A DNA stretch of 64,000 nt. Origin: CAWDVH01 sp963805705 (lineage in GTDB: Bacteria; Actinomycetota; Actinomycetes; Streptosporangiales; Streptosporangiaceae). Positions 55,576-64,000 of this stretch are shown piece after piece. The notes under the pieces were generated by a model. The model was not told the origin of the DNA. It saw only the letters and a program-made list of their open reading frames with translations, and made no database searches. The position numbers and the translations under genes were made by a program. Position 1 is the stretch's first letter; each line of letters begins with the position of its first letter. The stretch covers positions 1,364,001 through 1,428,000 of the forward strand of contig CAWDVH010000005.1 in NCBI GenBank assembly GCA_963805705.1, in the 5' to 3' direction.

Positions 55576-56547
55576 ATGCAGGAGCTGCGCCTCGTCGCAG
55601 TCAGCGAGGACGGTAGTTACGCGGTCCTCGCGGTGCCAGGGCGCGGCGGGCGCTTCTCGTTGCCTATCGATGACCGGCTGAGGACGGTAGCTCGAGGCCA
55701 GTTCTCCCGGCTCGCTCAGTACGAGATCGAAGTGGAGAGTCCGTTGCGACCCAAGGAGATCCAGGACCGGATCCGCGCTGGAGAGACGGCGGATGAGATA
55801 GCCGACGTAGCCGGAGTTCCGATCGAGCGGGTACGCCGGTTCGAGGGCCCCGTGCTGGCCGAGCGGGAGTTCCGGGCCCAGGAGGCCCAGCGGGCTACCG
55901 TCCGTGGCCACGGTGACTCAGGGCCGGGGCCGCGGCTCGGCGACATCGTCGCGGAGCGGCTCGCCGAGTCGGGCAGCAGTGTCGACGATGCGCAGTGGGA
56001 CTCCAGGAAACGCTCGGACGGGAACTGGCAGGTCCAGCTCATTTTCACGATTGGCGGCCGGCCTCAGATCGCCGAGTGGGTATTCGATCCGCAGCGCAGG
56101 CACGCCACTCCGGCCGATGACAGCGCGGTCAGGCTGTGCCTGCCGGAGGCAGACTGGCCCGCCGGGCAGCCGGCGGTCAGGGAGCCAGCGACCGCGACCG
56201 TGACGCCGATCGGCTCCAGGGCGGGCTCGGCGGCCGCCCACCACCCCGATTCGCGCAGCGAGCCAGAGCGGCTCCCGGCCCGCGGCGTGGCCGCACGCGG
56301 AGCTCATGCGGCCGCCGCCGGATCGCCGGCCGCAAGCCCGGCGGCGCCGGCGGCCGGACCAGCCGCTATCCCCCCGGCCGCCGCGGCCCCCGCTCGCGGG
56401 GATGCAGATAGTCCCGCGGCGAACGCGCCGGAGGAAGCTGAGCCAGCTGCCCGCCGGGCCCGGAGAGCGGCCGGGGGCCGGTCCAGGCGCGCCTCCGTGC
56501 CATCGTGGGACGAGATCATGTTCGGGAATACCAGGCAGCCGGACTGA
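55576..56547 (+). CDS. sepH: Cell division protein SepH
   Basis: 323 aa from ATG 55576 (MQELRLVAVSED) with AAGGGA upstream; the 56 extra codons back to 55408 are not conserved in character. SepH (DUF3071) is an actinobacterial division protein that stimulates FtsZ assembly. The N-terminal domain has LRPKEIQDRIRAGETADEIA and the helix-turn-helix-like VAGVPIERVRRFEGPVLAER, then a WQVQLIF / AEWVFDPQRRHATP region. The rest is Ala/Pro-rich and ends with the conserved SVPSWDEIMFG. Partner FtsZ genes are not in the window. Confidence 0.92.
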   Translation: MQELRLVAVSEDGSYAVLAVPGRGGRFSLPIDDRLRTVARGQFSRLAQYEIEVESPLRPKEIQDRIRAGETADEIADVAGVPIERVRRFEGPVLAEREFRAQEAQRATVRGHGDSGPGPRLGDIVAERLAESGSSVDDAQWDSRKRSDGNWQVQLIFTIGGRPQIAEWVFDPQRRHATPADDSAVRLCLPEADWPAGQPAVREPATATVTPIGSRAGSAAAHHPDSRSEPERLPARGVAARGAHAAAAGSPAASPAAPAAGPAAIPPAAAAPARGDADSPAANAPEEAEPAARRARRAAGGRSRRASVPSWDEIMFGNTRQPD

Positions 56548-56724
56548 GCGGGCGCCAGCACCAGCGGCATCAGCCGCCGCCAGCGCAGCCCGCTACCGGC
56601 CGTCAGGTCCCGGCGGGCGGCAAGACGATTTGTCGATTAGTCCGCTGCGGCACGACCGCCTGCGGTCTGCGCGTAGGATCCGCACTGACATAACGGCTAG
56701 GACAACAGGCAAGGGTGAGAGCGC

Positions 56725-57282
56725 TTGGGCCGGTGGGATCGCGTATTCGGCCCATGGGGCAGCCGCGCAGCTGTCATGCTGCTGGTGCTGGCCGTCAGTG
56801 GCTGCGGCCTTCTCGGCGGTTCTACGTCACTGCGCCAGGATGCGCCACATGTGATTACTGTCACTAGTCCGGTGTTCAGCGGCGGGGTAATCCCCCGTCA
56901 GTTCAGCTGCAACGGTGCCGAGAGCCCGCCGATCTACTGGTCAGGGGAACCGCCGGGCACTAAATCAATCGCGCTGGTCGTAGATGACTCCGACGCTCCC
57001 ATCACGCCGTATGTTTACTGGGTCGTGTTCGATATCAGCCCGGCGACGTCGGATATCCAGGCGGGCCAACTGCCGCCTGGCGCGCGGCAGGCCGACAATA
57101 GCCGGGGCGAGGCCCGGTTTGAGCCGCCCTGCCCGCGGACGGGCAGCCATCGGTACAGGTTCACCGTCTATGCGCTGGACGCGATGCTAGGGCAGGTCAA
57201 CGGCGCAAACCTGAAGGCAACCTGGCTGGCGATCGCGCAGCATGCGATCGCACGGGGCAGGCTCACCGGAACGGTCAGATAG
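56725..57282 (+). CDS. YbhB/YbcL (Raf-kinase-inhibitor-like, PEBP) lipoprotein
   Basis: 185 aa from TTG 56725 (no in-frame ATG or GTG with better context; AAGGGTGAG upstream). A signal peptide runs to a lipobox VSGC, so the mature protein is probably a membrane-anchored lipoprotein. The PEBP fold shows SPVFSGGVIPRQFSCNGAES, SIALVVDDSDAP and FEPPCPRTGSHRYRFTVYAL. The ligand-site segment around DDSDAP and the His in TGSHRY are kept. Its role is not established; bacterial members bind small ligands or inhibit proteases. Confidence 0.88.
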   Translation: MGRWDRVFGPWGSRAAVMLLVLAVSGCGLLGGSTSLRQDAPHVITVTSPVFSGGVIPRQFSCNGAESPPIYWSGEPPGTKSIALVVDDSDAPITPYVYWVVFDISPATSDIQAGQLPPGARQADNSRGEARFEPPCPRTGSHRYRFTVYALDAMLGQVNGANLKATWLAIAQHAIARGRLTGTVR

Positions 57283-57486
57283 TAAACGGCACTGCGCGGC
57301 CCGACACAGCCGGGTAAACTGCCCGAAGTGCATGACAAGGGCTATAGCGGTACGACAGAATCACAGTTCAGGCGATCAGCCTCGGACGGATATCAGGGTG
57401 CTTGCATTAACCGGGGGAAGGTTCGCGTGATGGCCGCGCGAGCCTAGCTGGCGCCGCCTTCAGGCCATGCCGTGTTGGATGGTGCG

Positions 57487-59276
57487 ATGAAGATCGTGAT
57501 CGGCCTGGCCTCAGTTGTCATCTTGATTCTCGTCGTGGTGCTTCTTGCCCTCCGGTACCTGAAGGCCGATGACGACGATGACTTTGAGGATATGCCTGAC
57601 GAGCGGCGCGAGCCGCGGAGCAATTCAGGCGATCGCGACCGGCCCGCGGCCGGCCGGCAGGCCCCGCGCGCAGGACGGCCAGCCGGGACCGCCCGCAACG
57701 CGGAGCCGCGCCGGACAGGTGACCGCCACGGCCAGCGGCCGGCCCGCGACTACGATCGCGCGGCCGCCCCTGGCCCTCGCGAGCTCGCTGGCGCGCATGG
57801 CAGTCAGCGGCCTGCGGACACCTACGATGACCGGCATGGCGGCGGTATCCCGAAGGGGCACCAGGACAGCCTGCCCGAGGTGCGGCCCCGTCCCGTCCGC
57901 GGAAAGCGTTCCGAGCAGGACGGTAACTGGCCGAGCACCAAGTGGGACCAGCTGTCCGACGTGGACTACTGGGCCCAGGTGGCCTCGGACAAGCCGCTGA
58001 CGACCACGGCCCAGCCAGCCGCCCAGTCGGCCCAGTCCGCCCCGGCACGACCAGGGCCGCCTCGCGATCCCGGCACCCGCCACGGCCAGAACCAGGGCAG
58101 CAGGACAGCCACCGCGCCCGAGCGAAGCGCGGCGGCCCGCCCTGGGTCCCGGCTCCCGGTACGCGGCGCCCGGCAGCCTGCCCCGGCAGGCCTGGCCGCG
58201 TCTGCCCCGCGGCCGGGCGGATTCAGTCCGGCACCGCATGCGGCTGTCGTGGCCCCGCCGCAGAGCGCGCCGCCGGCCGTGCCGGGCGTCAACCTGAGGT
58301 CGGCCGCGCGCCCCGGGCGCGACGCCGCGCCGCCTGGCGCGTACACCCCCGCGCCTGTGTATGACGATGATCCGCTGACCAGCCCGTCCTTCCCGAAGAT
58401 CCCGGCCAGTGATAGCAGGTCATACGGCGCCGTGCGTCCCGAGACCCCGCCGTCAGGATCCCGCATCCTGCCCCCGCAGGCCGCCGACGCGACGCAGCAT
58501 CTCCCGTCCTACGGATCGCCATCAGGGCAGTTCGACGGCTACGACAGTGCGGGACGCCAGCATGCCGAGCCGGCCAGCGGATTCGGGCCGCCGGGAAGCC
58601 TCCCGGCCGACCCTGGCGGCCTGCCGCCCTACCGGCCTGCGCCGGCTGATCCCGGCCGTCATGGCGGACGCGCCGCGCCTCCCGCGCCGCTCAGCCCGCC
58701 GCCTAGCCTGCCGCCGGCCCAGGCGGCTACCAGGCCGGGTACCTGCCGTCGGCCGGGGCGGCCCGGCCTGCTCCAGCGCCCCTGCCGGGCGCGCCGTCGG
58801 GCAACCCCTACGGCAGCTACGTCGGTTCTCCTGCGGCCAGCTACCAGCCCCGCTCCGCGGCGGCGCTGCCGGACAGCGGGCTCCCGGCCGGCTACGGCAG
58901 TCCAGGCGCCGCCGATCCGGTCGCGCAGCGGGGCAGTCCTTACCCGCCGTCTGCCTCGTACCTGGATACCTCGCGTCCGCTTCCGCCCGCGGAAACCCCT
59001 GGCGGCGCCCGCCTGAACGGCAGTGGCAACGGCACGAGCACCAGCAATGGCCACGCGCCGGGCGCAGGCTACCCGCCCCCCGCCCGGTACGGGCCTCCCG
59101 CGCAGCACGAGCCGGCCAGCTACCTTCCCCCCGGCTACCTGCCCCCCGGCTATCCGGCCGGGCGGCAGGAGCCCGCGGGATACGCGGGGTACGCGGGGTC
59201 GGATCCTTATGGGCGGGACCCGTACGGCCAGGACCCCTACGGCCAGTATCCCGGCTACGGCGCCGCCGACAGCTGA
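57487..59276 (+). CDS. Proline/glycine/tyrosine-rich single-pass membrane protein, apparently frameshifted
   Basis: Start ATG 57487 (MKIVIGLASVVILILVV). One N-terminal membrane helix (residues 3-23) is followed by an acidic patch DDDDDFEDMPDE and a long disordered Pro/Gly/Ala/Arg tail. This frame runs to 59016, but from about 58720 the sensible protein sequence is in another frame, ending 59276 with YLPPGYLPPGYPAG, DPYGRDPYGQDPYGQYPGYG. That frame has a stop at 58704-58706, so the switch lies within 58707-58725, in GCCGCCGGCCC. A small WPSTKWDQLSDVDYWAQVAS block (about residues 140-160) is the only ordered-looking motif. It lies after sepH and the PEBP gene; a cell-envelope or division role is a guess. 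Confidence 0.7.
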
Positions 59277-59351
59277 TAACGTCCTGCGCCGGCAGCAGGA
59301 CAAGACATGCCCGCGCAGGGAAACATGCCGACCCGGCGAGGGCAAGGTGAC

Positions 59352-59642
59352 ATGCAGGACGGCACGCGCGACCACGCACGCAGTTATCATCTGCACCGGC
59401 TGGCGACGGCCCTGGACCGCCAGGGCTTCGATGCCACCGTGAAGACCACCTATCCGGCTGCGCTGCACGTCTTCATCCCTGGGGCGGCGATGCTGGCCGA
59501 GAGCATCGACTGCGTCCCTGGCACGGACGACAGCGGTCGGCTGTGCTGGTACTACCGGTGGTCATGGGGCGAGGTCCTGCACGATGCGGAGGACCCGCCG
59601 GGCGCCGCCGCGAAGATCGCCGAGGTCCTCGCCGCGAGGTGA
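59352..59642 (+). CDS. Small conserved hypothetical protein
   Basis: 96 aa from ATG 59352 (MQDGTRDHARS), preceded by AAGG 5 nt upstream; ATG 59307 and 59325 are in frame but less well placed. Visible features are HLHRLATALDRQGFDATV and CWYYRWSWGEV near the C terminus. I do not recognise the family. It looks like a globular small protein with an aromatic strand; no function assigned. Confidence 0.65.
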   Translation: MQDGTRDHARSYHLHRLATALDRQGFDATVKTTYPAALHVFIPGAAMLAESIDCVPGTDDSGRLCWYYRWSWGEVLHDAEDPPGAAAKIAEVLAAR

Positions 59643-59793
59643 AACCGCAGGCCGGCCCGGGCGCGGCCAGGGCGGATGCACCAGCGGTCGCGGGATGTCT
59701 TGACGCAGGCTGCCGCGCAGGCGATGCTCAGAACGATCTATGTCGGCCAGCTCTGGTCACCGTGCGGAAGGCTGTCGCAGAATCGGAGGGCAT

Positions 59794-61603
59794 GTGTCCG
59801 CGCGCCTGCTCGCTTCCGGGCCACCGCGCAGCCGGGAAGGCGCGGCCGCCCGCGCCGCCGGGCTGATCGCGGTCGCCGAGGACCTGGCCGGGGAGTTTTC
59901 GCTGCGTCCCCTGCTGGAGCGGATCCTGCGGCGGTGCACGGAGCTGCTCGGCTGCGACGCGGGCTCGATCTGCAGCGTCGACGAGGCGGCGGGCACCTAC
60001 CGCAAGGAAGCTGACATTGGCGTGGCCTGCCAGTCCGGCCAGGTCTTCCCGCTCACCGAGGGCATGACCGGGGCCGTCGTGGCGCGCCGGGCTCCCGTGT
60101 GGTTCGCTCGCTATGGCGACGTCCATGGCGGCCATGTCGAGAAGACGGCGCGGGCCACGCTGCGCGGGGTCATCGGCGTGCCGCTGGAATGGCGCGGGCG
60201 GATCATCGGCGCCTGCATCGTATTCAGCCGGGATGATGACCGCGCCTTCGGTCCCGATGACGCCGAGCTGCTGGAGCTGTTCGCCAAGCACGCGGCGATC
60301 GCGCTGGCCAACGCCCGCATGCACGAGGCGGCTGAGGACAGGGCCAGGGCCGAGGCGGCGGCGGCCGAGCGCGACCGGCTGCTCGGCGAGGTCCATGACA
60401 CGATCACGCAGCGGCTCGTGAGCATCCGGGTGCACCTGGACAATGCCGAGGCCGCCCTCGGCGCCGGCGCCGAGGGCGGCGCCGTCGCGGCGCACATCCG
60501 CCAGGCTGGCAAGGATGCCGGGGACGCTCTGGTCGAGGCCAGGCTGACGCTGCTCGGACTGGCGGAGCCGCCGCTCGACGGGGCGGCGCTGGAAGTCGCG
60601 CTGCGCGCCGAGGCGGCCTGGGCCGAGAGCATCGGGCGGCTGGAGGTCAGGTTCGTGTCGGCCGGGACGCCCGTGTCCCTGGAGGGGCGCCTGTCACGCG
60701 AGGTGCTCCGCGTCGCACGGGAGGCGCTGACCAACATCGTCCGGCACGCCAGGGCCCGCACGGTGCGGCTCGGCCTGGTCTACGAGCAGGCGGCCGTATC
60801 GCTGCTCGTCCAGGATGACGGCCAGGGCTTTGACCCGACGTCCGAGTGGCAGGGTGACCGCTTCGGGCTGCGGGCCATGACCGAGCACGCACGGGAGCTC
60901 GGCGCCACGGTCGACGTCGATTCCCTGGCCGGCTGGGGCACCCGGATCCGCGCGCGCTTCCCCTACCAGCGCGATGAGGTACTCCCCGGCGCGCGGCTGC
61001 GGGTCCTCATAGCGGCCGCCCGGCCGGTGCCGCGGGCCGGCCTGGCCCGGCTGCTGTCCTGGACCGAGCCGGGGATCGAGGTGGTGGGCGAGGTGGGGAC
61101 GGCCGAGCAGGCCCTGGAAGCCTGCCAGGCCCTGCACCCTGATGTGGCGCTGGTCGACCTCAGCCTGGCCGCCGGCCATGGTGCTGGCCGGCCGCCTGCT
61201 CAGCCAGGACCCGCACCTGGCCGTGGTCGGAATCTGCGAGGCCGGCGACGACGAGCGGGTCGCGGACGCCATGCGGGCCGGCGCGCGCGGCTGCGTGGAC
61301 GCTGACGTCGACGGCCCCGAGCTCGCGCGGGCCGTGGTGGCCGCCGGCCGCGGCCAGGCGTTCCTGTCGGGGCCGGTGCTCCGGCAGCTGCACCGCGGCC
61401 TGCGGGCCGATGAGCAGGAGCCGCACCTGACCGAGCGGGAGCGGGAGGTGCGCACGCTGATGGAGCAGGGGCTGTCGGACAAGCGCATCGCCGAGCAGCT
61501 CGTGCTCTCGGTGAAGACGGTGGAAAAGCACGCCGGGGCCGTCCTGCGCAAGACCGGCGCGCGCAACCGCACCGTGCTCGCCGCGCGGGCCCGGACCGGG
61601 TAG
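59794..61603 (+). CDS. GAF-sensor histidine kinase fused to LuxR-type response regulator, broken by a frameshift
   Basis: Start GTG 59794 with GGAGGG 5 nt upstream. Order: GAF domain (about 30-180; CDAGSICSVDEAAGTYRKEA), phospho-acceptor His helix (LLGEVHDTITQRLVSIRVHL), HATPase domain (EALTNIVRHARARTVRLGL, QDDGQGFDPTSE, GLRAMTEHARELGA), then directly a receiver domain (LRVLIAAARPVPRAGLARLL, VALVDLSL). No separate start codon exists for the receiver. At 61168-61177 one extra base shifts the frame; the kinase frame ends at 61305, and the rest (MVLAGRLLSQDPHL onward, LuxR helix-turn-helix TEREREVRTLMEQGLSDKRI) runs in frame 2 to 61603. The receiver has lost its N-terminal acidic pair (AAARP) but keeps the acceptor Asp. 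Confidence 0.75.
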
Positions 61604-61744
61604 CCGGCCCTGATGACGGCGCGGATGACGGCGCGCAGCGCGGAGGCGGGTAGGGGAAGTCCTCCCCGCAGATAGGGGATTCCACCGATCCGGACAGACG
61701 GTCCTCGCGCATAGATTCGCCTTGTCGCCGCTGAGAGGTCCCGT

Positions 61745-62605
61745 GTGCCTGTCGTTTCGCTGAAAGAAATAGTCAGCCGGGCATTTGCCGAGCGCTACGG
61801 CGTGGCGGCGATCAACGTGGTCAACGATCTCACGCTGGAGGCGGTCCTGGCCGCCGCGGTCGAGCAGCGCTCCCCCCTGATCGTCCAGACGTCGGTCAAG
61901 ACGGTCCGGGCCATCGGCCTGGACCTGCTCTTCGCGATGTGGCGCGAGCTGACAGCGGGGATCGAGGTCCCCGTCTGCCTACACCTTGATCACTGCCCGG
62001 ACCGCGCGTTCATCAGCAGTTGCCTGCGCAAGGGCTGGAACTCGGTCCTGTTCGACGCCTCCTCGCTGCCCGTGGCGGAAAACCAGCGGCAGACCGTGGA
62101 GGTCGTGGCCGAGGCCCGGTCCTACGGCGCGCATGTCGAGGGCGAGATCGAGGCCATTACCGGCGTCGAGGACGGCATCGGGTCCGACGAGGAGTCGCGC
62201 CGGCAGTCCCTGCCCGTGGCGCTGGAATTCATCCGGGTCACGGGGGTAGACGTCTTCGCGCCGTCGATCGGCAACGCGCACGGCGTCTACCGCGCCGCGC
62301 CCCGGCTGGACGCTCAGCGCGTCTCCGACATCGTCGCGGCGCAGCCGATCCCGATCGCCCTGCACGGCGGCACCGGGATGACAGACGCCCAGTTCACCGA
62401 CCTGATAGCGCGCGGCTGCGCCAAGGTGAACATCTCCACCGCGCTCAAGGTCACCTACATGCAGGCCAACCTGGACTTCCTGCGCGGGGCGCAGGAGCGC
62501 GATGTCTGGGATCCGCCGTCCCTGTTCACCGCGGTGCGGGCCCAGGTGAAAGATCTGGCCGCCGATCACATGCGCCGGTTCGGCAGCGTCGGCCGGGCCT
62601 GGTGA
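61745..62605 (+). CDS. Class II ketose-bisphosphate aldolase
   Basis: 286 aa from GTG 61745. Zinc aldolase of the fructose/tagatose-bisphosphate family: metal and catalytic residues in VCLHLDHCPDRAF, HVEGEIEAITGVEDGIGSDE, APSIGNAHGVYR and IALHGGTGM, with the ligand loop KVNISTALKVTYMQANLDF. It cleaves a ketose bisphosphate (or monophosphate) to DHAP plus an aldehyde. Downstream HAD phosphatase and DhaL form a tight unit, which suggests a sugar or polyol catabolic route. The exact sugar cannot be read from sequence. Confidence 0.9.
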   Translation: MPVVSLKEIVSRAFAERYGVAAINVVNDLTLEAVLAAAVEQRSPLIVQTSVKTVRAIGLDLLFAMWRELTAGIEVPVCLHLDHCPDRAFISSCLRKGWNSVLFDASSLPVAENQRQTVEVVAEARSYGAHVEGEIEAITGVEDGIGSDEESRRQSLPVALEFIRVTGVDVFAPSIGNAHGVYRAAPRLDAQRVSDIVAAQPIPIALHGGTGMTDAQFTDLIARGCAKVNISTALKVTYMQANLDFLRGAQERDVWDPPSLFTAVRAQVKDLAADHMRRFGSVGRAW

Positions 62606-62612
62606 GCGCGCG

Positions 62613-64000
62613 GTGACCGGCCCCCCTGCCCGCGCTCTGGTGCTCGACTGCGACGGGGTGCTGGCCGACACCGAGCGCTACGGTCACCTGCCCGCGTTCA
62701 ACCAGACCTTCGCGGAGTTCGGGCTCCCGGTGCGCTGGAGCGCGGAGCAGTACCGGGAGAAGGTGCGCATCGGCGGCGGCAAGGAGCGCATGGCCAGCCT
62801 GCTCACGCCGGAGTTCGTCGCGGCCGCGGGGCTGCCGGCTGATCCCGGCGGCCAGCAGGAGGCCGTCGCCGCCTGGCACCGGCGCAAGACGCAGATCTAC
62901 GCCGACCTGGTGGCGTCCGGCGCGGTGCCGCCCCGGCCCGGCGTCGCCCGTGTCGTCGCCGAGGCGCTCGCCGCCGGCTGGCTGCTCGCGGTCGCGTCCA
63001 CCTCGGCGGAGATCTCGGTCAGGGCGACGCTGGAGCGGGCGGTCGGCGCCGAGCAGGCCCGCGCGATCCGGGTGTTCGCCGGCGACATCGTCCCCCGCAA
63101 GAAACCGGCCCCGGACATCTACCTGCTCGCCCTCAGCTCGCTCGGCCTGCCCGCTGACCGGGTCGTGGTGGTCGAGGACTCCCGCAACGGCCTCATCGCG
63201 GCCACCGGGGCCGGCCTGGCGTGCGTGATCACCGTGAACGATTTCACCGCCGGGGAGGATTTCAGCGAGGCGGCCCTGGTTGTCTCCTCCCTCGGCGATC
63301 CTGGCGGGGAGCGGGCACAGGTGCTCGCCAACCGCAGCCCGGCCGCGCCGGGTGCCTGGATCACCCTGGCCGACCTGGCCAGCGTCCTGCCCGATAGCCC
63401 GGCGTCCAGCCGTCCCGCGCGGCCGGCCGCAGGCCCCGCGGCGGCGTCCGCGAGTCAAGGAGCGAGCATGTCCACTGCCAGCCTCGGCGACGTAGAGGTC
63501 GTCGTGCGCACGATCGCGCAGGTCGCGGTCGATAACGAGAAATACTTCGGTGACCTGGACGCCGTGGTCGGCGACGGTGACTTCGGCTACTCGATGGCAC
63601 GCGGGTTCGAGCTGGTCATCCAGGACTGGGACGGCTTTGACCGCACGGACATCGGCACCTTCCTGAAAAAGATCGCCGTCGTCATCACCAGCCGCATCGG
63701 CGGCACCTCAGGACCGATCTGGGGCACCGGGTTCCTGCGGGCCGGGGCGACCGCCGGGGCCGTCGACAGCCTGGAGCCGGCGCAGGTCGTGGCCATGCTG
63801 CGGGCGGCGGTCGAGGGCATCAAGGCCCGCGGCCGGGCTGAACTCGGCGACAAGACGCTGCTCGACGCGGTCGTCCCGGCGATCGACACGATCGAGGAGC
63901 AGATCGCGGCCGGGCACGATACGCCCGCGACGCTGCGGGCGGCGGCGGTCACCGCCCGCGAGGCGGCCGAGGCGACGCGCCCGATGCAGGCCATGCGCGG
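62613..64000 (+). CDS. HAD phosphatase (CbbY-like) fused in frame to DhaL, runs off the window
   Basis: Start GTG 62613, 7 nt after the aldolase stop. Residues 1-265 are a CbbY/phosphoglycolate-type HAD hydrolase: nucleophile LVLDCDGVLADTE, ASTSAE, the Lys in RKKPAPDIYL and the acidic VVVVEDSRNGLIAA. The frame then passes without a stop through a Pro/Ala linker (residues 266-285) into a DhaL domain from MSTASLGDVEVVV (63468): DAVVGDGDFGYSMARG and IGGTSGPIWGTGFLRAGA. AAGGAG sits 6 nt before that ATG, so DhaL may also be made alone. DhaL is the ADP-binding subunit of dihydroxyacetone kinases. The window ends inside DhaL. Confidence 0.85.
   Translation, partial: MTGPPARALVLDCDGVLADTERYGHLPAFNQTFAEFGLPVRWSAEQYREKVRIGGGKERMASLLTPEFVAAAGLPADPGGQQEAVAAWHRRKTQIYADLVASGAVPPRPGVARVVAEALAAGWLLAVASTSAEISVRATLERAVGAEQARAIRVFAGDIVPRKKPAPDIYLLALSSLGLPADRVVVVEDSRNGLIAATGAGLACVITVNDFTAGEDFSEAALVVSSLGDPGGERAQVLANRSPAAPGAWITLADLASVLPDSPASSRPARPAAGPAAASASQGASMSTASLGDVEVVVRTIAQVAVDNEKYFGDLDAVVGDGDFGYSMARGFELVIQDWDGFDRTDIGTFLKKIAVVITSRIGGTSGPIWGTGFLRAGATAGAVDSLEPAQVVAMLRAAVEGIKARGRAELGDKTLLDAVVPAIDTIEEQIAAGHDTPATLRAAAVTAREAAEATRPMQAMR

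Overview
The window looks like chromosomal DNA from a high-GC actinomycete, probably a filamentous actinobacterium of the Streptosporangiales/Streptomycetales kind. Support comes from very GC-rich codon use with frequent GTG and TTG starts, an ergothioneine gene pair, ThyX, tricorn protease, SepH, a RamB-controlled isocitrate lyase, and many two-component and MFS/MMPL/ABC export genes. I see no phage, transposon, plasmid, CRISPR, tRNA or rRNA sequence. It reads as ordinary core-to-accessory chromosome.

Layout. 1-9.4 kb (minus strand): egtB (frameshifted, cut by the window edge) and egtA behind a SigR-like promoter, a DHA2 exporter, metH behind an S-adenosylhomocysteine riboswitch, and a MetE-like methyltransferase. 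9.6-12.4 kb (plus): an apparently frameshifted ccdA and a luciferase-like monooxygenase fused to an SCP2 domain. 12.4-25.4 kb (minus): tricorn protease, a C26 amidohydrolase, then the run ftsH, ornithine cyclodeaminase-like, trpL attenuator, trpEG, thyX, dienelactone hydrolase, metallo-beta-lactamase. 25.5-37 kb: a fused iron-sulfur/molybdenum oxidoreductase, a response regulator and kinase pair divergent from yceI and an ABC exporter, a penicillin-acylase-like Ntn hydrolase and an ankyrin protein. 37-40.8 kb (minus): a tight operon of isoaspartyl peptidase, RpiR regulator, alpha/beta hydrolase and PanE-like reductase. 41-47 kb: acyl-CoA dehydrogenase, an APH-like kinase, enoyl-CoA hydratase, and the divergent ramB/aceA pair. 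47-55 kb: small redox enzymes, a methyltransferase, and a marR-mmpL-glycosyltransferase unit. 55.5-59.6 kb: sepH, a PEBP lipoprotein, a proline-rich membrane protein and a small conserved protein. 59.8-64 kb: a sensor kinase/response regulator fusion, a class II aldolase, and a HAD phosphatase in one open frame with DhaL, running off the window.

The most informative signals are RNA and promoter elements. (1) A SAH riboswitch whose pseudoknot strand overlaps the strand that masks the metH initiation region. (2) A trp attenuator with a 13-codon leader holding tandem Trp codons and a promoter spaced for a leaderless message. (3) A GGAAT-N18-GTT promoter before the ergothioneine genes. (4) Candidate operators beside the RpiR operon, the acyl-CoA dehydrogenase and ramB/aceA. 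Two global features stand out. Short in-frame tandem repeats (12-18 nt units) sit in loops or tails of at least six unrelated proteins. Four genes (egtB, ccdA, the proline-rich protein, the kinase/regulator) have apparent single-base frameshifts inside GC-rich simple sequence, which could be read errors or real lesions.
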